Shown piece by piece: positions 5,941 to 6,158 of a stretch of DNA of 6,158 nt; positions within the stretch are counted from its first letter, which is position 1, and every line of letters starts with the position of its first letter. The stretch is from assembly GCA_958426425.1 (NCBI GenBank), contig CATZYY010000143.1, forward strand, positions 1 to 6,158, in the 5' to 3' direction. Under the pieces are notes generated by a model. It was not told where the DNA came from and did no database searches. It saw nothing but the letters and a program-made list of their open reading frames with translations. Made by a program: the position numbers and the translations under genes. The DNA is from an uncultured Oscillospiraceae bacterium (lineage in GTDB: Bacteria; Bacillota; Clostridia; Oscillospirales; Oscillospiraceae).

Positions 5941-5956
5941 TTTTTTCGGAAAAAAC
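5941..5956 (+). promoter_or_regulatory. Possible UP element upstream of the ribosomal protein promoter
   Basis: Runs of six T (5941-5946) and six A (5950-5955) lie just upstream of the -35 box, about -53 to -39 from the inferred start. This is where RNA polymerase alpha-subunit contacts are expected. The A/T block is striking against the GC-rich surroundings and begins directly after the acetyltransferase stop codon. Confidence 0.55.
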
Positions 5957-5958
5957 AG

Positions 5959-5987
5959 TTGACCGCCGGGGCAAACTATGCTACAAT
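5959..5987 (+). promoter_or_regulatory. Strong sigma-A type promoter of the downstream (rpmG-like) gene
   Basis: TTGACC (5959-5964) is followed by a 17-nt spacer and TACAAT (5982-5987), with TG at the extended -10 position (TGCTACAAT). Both hexamers match five of six consensus bases. Transcription is expected to start near 5994, leaving a leader of about 139 nt. Confidence 0.85.
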
Positions 5988-5993
5988 CTTCAT

Positions 5994-6132
5994 TACCTGT
6001 GAAAAAGGGCTTTTTTGTCGTGCGCTTTTTTCGCTTTTCAGCGGCGGCGGGGGAGCGCCTTTTCGATGCAGGGAGGCAGTCGGTATCCCCGGCCAGCCGG
6101 GAAGGATACCAATAATAAGGAGGTGCCGTTAG
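5994..6132 (+). promoter_or_regulatory. Structured 5' leader of the rpmG-like gene
   Basis: This untranslated stretch contains several potential hairpins. CGCT (6032-6035) pairs with AGCG (6040-6043), nested within GCGCT (6022-6026) pairing with AGCGC (6054-6058), which is followed by CTTTTC. A better stem, GGTATCC (6082-6088) with GGATACC (6104-6110), encloses CCGG/CCGG and ends 5 nt before the ribosome binding site. I do not recognise a known riboswitch class. A role in regulating the ribosomal protein operon is possible but unproven. Confidence 0.45.
6116..6124 (+). promoter_or_regulatory. Ribosome binding site of the final gene
   Basis: TAAGGAGGT is an almost full match to the anti-Shine-Dalgarno sequence and lies 8 nt before the ATG at 6133. 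It identifies that ATG rather than the out-of-phase ATG at 6066 as the start. Confidence 0.85.
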
Positions 6133-6158
6133 ATGCGCGTGAAAGTCACTTTGAGATG
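6133..6158 (+). CDS. rpmG: Probable ribosomal protein L33 (bL33), first codons only
   Basis: Only eight complete codons are visible, reading MRVKVTLR, then TG of the next codon. Firmicute L33 proteins typically begin MRVxVTLxCTEC, so the visible residues fit and the trailing TG fits the expected cysteine. L33 is a small zinc-ribbon protein of the 50S subunit, and in Firmicutes rpmG often precedes secE and nusG. The strong promoter with a possible UP element and the near-perfect ribosome binding site agree with a highly expressed ribosomal gene. With so few residues the identification is tentative. Confidence 0.6.

Noticed and set aside
5234..5974. Minus-strand open frame of 246 codons opposite the acetyltransferase
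   Set aside because: It covers both promoter regions and the GNAT gene on the opposite strand. Its composition (many Gly, Arg, Gln, His) is typical of a shadow frame.
5500..6132. Plus-strand open frame running from the acetyltransferase through the leader
   Set aside because: It is out of phase with the GNAT domain, has no ribosome binding site, and its second half is the promoter and leader of the next gene.
6066..6158. Possible leader peptide or alternative gene start at the ATG at 6066
   Set aside because: No ribosome binding site precedes it, and its frame runs out of phase with the well-supported ATG at 6133. The hairpin at 6082-6110 explains the stretch better.

Overview
This window looks like chromosomal DNA from a GC-rich, Gram-positive-type anaerobe. 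The most likely source is a gut Firmicute of the Oscillospiraceae/Clostridia kind, such as Flavonifractor or Oscillibacter relatives; this is inference, not proof. The grounds are strong AGGAGG ribosome binding sites before nearly every gene, sigma-A type promoters (TTGACx, 17 nt, TATAAT-like), a lipoprotein signal, and a final gene fragment whose first residues fit the Firmicute form of ribosomal protein L33.

Layout. (1) Bases 1-2989 hold the end of a forward operon for a three-subunit xanthine dehydrogenase-type molybdenum hydroxylase, in the E. coli order xdhA (Mo subunit, 5' end outside the window), xdhB (FAD subunit) and xdhC (two [2Fe-2S] clusters). It closes with a strong intrinsic terminator at 3014-3048. 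Electrons from substrate hydroxylation at the Mo centre would pass through the XdhC clusters to FAD on XdhB. (2) A near-consensus promoter beginning in the tail of that terminator drives a single cytidylate kinase-like gene (3100-3750). (3) Bases 3751-3919 are a convergent terminator zone with two strong hairpins. (4) On the reverse strand, a VanX-like D,D-dipeptidase lipoprotein gene (GTG start, 5201 down to 4338) is followed after 16 nt by ruvX/yqgF (4321 down to 3902), apparently as one operon. (5) A GNAT acetyltransferase of the phosphinothricin/methionine-sulfone acetyltransferase type (5342-5938) diverges from the dipeptidase. The two candidate promoters stand back to back, with their -35 boxes forming the arms of an inverted repeat. 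(6) At the right edge, a strong promoter with a possible UP element and a leader of about 140 nt lead into the first codons of a gene that is probably rpmG (L33), often the first gene of the rpmG-secE-nusG region in Firmicutes.

The genes are mostly ordinary housekeeping and catabolic functions. I found no CRISPR array, mobile element, tRNA or rRNA, and no clearly novel multi-gene system. The points most worth a second look are regulatory: the dyad shared by the divergent promoters, the interleaved convergent terminators, the pairing of a cell-wall dipeptidase with ruvX, and the structured leader of the ribosomal protein gene.
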